From Bacillota bacterium (lineage in GTDB: Bacteria; Bacillota; Clostridia; Oscillospirales; Ruminococcaceae): a DNA stretch of 5,317 nucleotides. A program made the position numbers and the translations under genes. The notes beneath the pieces are model-generated. The model had not been told where the DNA came from. It saw only the letters and a program-made list of their open reading frames with translations, and searched no databases. Below are positions 4,766-5,317 of this stretch, one piece after another. The stretch spans positions 1-5,317 of the forward strand of contig JAEWMM010000309.1 of the NCBI GenBank assembly GCA_023457175.1, written 5' to 3'. How positions within the stretch are numbered: the first letter of the stretch is position 1; each line of letters starts with the position of its first letter.

Positions 4766-5317
4766 CACCTGCCACCTCCCTTGCTGTGGGGCGGAAGCTG
4801 GGCTAGATCAAACGGCGTCTCCTGATAGACAAAGTAATTGAGCCAGTTTGAGAACAGCAGGCTCGAATGTGCGCGCCAGCAAAGGGGCGGCGACTTTGTC
4901 GGGTCGTCCCCGGGGAAGTAATGGCGGGGCAGCTTGATATCCAGCCCTTTGTCGACATCCCGGAAATATTCGCCGGCCAGCGTTTCGCGGTCGTATTCGC
5001 TGTGCCCCATGATGAAAAACTGGCGTCCGTCCCGCCCTGCGATGCAGTATACGCCCGCCTCGTCCGACCGGGCGAGAATCTCAAGGCCGTCCGCCTTTTC
5101 GACGTCGCTTTCAGCAATGGTGGTATGGCGCGAATGCGGTACCCAGAACATCTCGTCGAAGCCGCGCATCAGGCGATGATTCCGGTTGGAAACGGTATGC
5201 GCGAATACGCCGAACATTTTTTCGGGCAGCGCCAGTTTATCAATGCCATAGTGGTAATAAAGTCCGGCCTGCGCGCCCCAGCAGATGTGCAGGGTGGAGT
5301 AGACATTCGTTAAAGAC
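4765..5317 (-). CDS. metA: homoserine O-acyltransferase MetA, C-terminal part (5' end outside window)
   Basis: The frame is open to the window edge, and 183 residues are visible. MetA activates homoserine with an acyl group from acetyl- or succinyl-CoA, the first committed step of methionine synthesis in the cytoplasm. The visible part begins [18 protein letters not shown], with the nucleophile Cys at visible residue 12. MGHSEYD gives His105 and Glu107. The Cys-His and Cys-Glu distances (93 and 95) equal those of E. coli MetA C142, H235 and E237, so about 130 N-terminal residues are missing and the full protein would be near 313. It ends with [10 protein letters not shown] plus a short glycine-rich tail encoded by the next gene's ribosome site. 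The residue separating acetyl from succinyl donors (E. coli position 111) lies outside; acetyl would be usual in Firmicutes. It is first of the three leftward genes visible here. Any promoter or SAM-responsive leader is beyond the edge. The ATG at 5217 is internal, not the start. Confidence 0.96.
   Translation of the reverse strand, partial: SLTNVYSTLHICWGAQAGLYYHYGIDKLALPEKMFGVFAHTVSNRNHRLMRGFDEMFWVPHSRHTTIAESDVEKADGLEILARSDEAGVYCIAGRDGRQFFIMGHSEYDRETLAGEYFRDVDKGLDIKLPRHYFPGDDPTKSPPLCWRAHSSLLFSNWLNYFVYQETPFDLAQLPPHSKGGGR
4774..4780 (-). promoter_or_regulatory. ribosome binding site of the HAD gene inside metA
   Basis: GGGAGGT (4780-4774) lies within the last codons of metA and accounts for part of its glycine-rich C-terminal tail. 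It is eight bases from the ATG at 4765 and five from the GTG at 4768, favouring the ATG. Confidence 0.75.

Noticed and set aside
4151..4825. 224-codon plus-strand frame opposite the HAD gene
   Set aside because: It is the GC-biased antisense shadow of a gene with all four HAD motifs; the translated product has no recognisable domain.
1..5317. CRISPR array, tRNA, rRNA or transposase genes
   Set aside because: No spaced direct repeats, tRNA-like cloverleaf, rRNA segment or transposase motif was seen on either strand.

Overview
The window looks like chromosomal DNA of an endospore-forming member of the Clostridia, with fairly high GC for that class. Three things suggest this: a spoIVFA-spoIVFB pair (the sporulation protease complex that activates sigma-K) behind a sigma-E-like promoter, a Gram-positive style glycine riboswitch controlling an AGCS symporter, and strong AGGAGG-type ribosome binding sites. 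The genus cannot be read from the sequence; an Oscillospiraceae-like lineage is a guess.

Layout, left to right. Positions 1-89 are intergenic, with one weak hairpin. On the minus strand, 90-1496 encodes a sodium:glycine/alanine symporter. Its leader (1497-1745) contains, in transcription order, a sigma-A-like promoter (1780-1752), a stem that begins at the predicted first transcribed base, one glycine aptamer (1674-1595), an intrinsic terminator (1550-1519) and a ribosome binding site. Positions 1781-2010 hold no convincing gene. They carry two adjacent perfect 14-bp palindromes and a 137-bp fold-back repeat (1858-1994) whose apex hairpin sits at its exact centre. A sigma-E-like promoter (2011-2039) then drives spoIVFA (2059-2883) and spoIVFB (2868-3458) rightwards.

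The right part is a leftward cluster, metA (cut by the window edge) - HAD phosphatase - GNAT acetyltransferase, with start and stop codons touching or 18 bp apart. It converges tail to tail on spoIVFB. A bidirectional-looking terminator hairpin (3476-3508) lies at the junction, but inside the reading frame of the GNAT gene. A single-base change in an A/T run at 3539-3543 probably removed the original GNAT stop codon.

How the genes work together: the symporter is a self-contained glycine-sensing uptake unit. spoIVFA/spoIVFB would act in the mother cell during sporulation. metA commits homoserine to methionine synthesis, and its two downstream partners are probably co-expressed but have no proven metabolic link to it. 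Nothing here is a wholly new system. The items most worth checking are the fold-back repeat, the 5' domain of the singlet glycine riboswitch, the short SpoIVFB without a CBS domain, and the GNAT readthrough.
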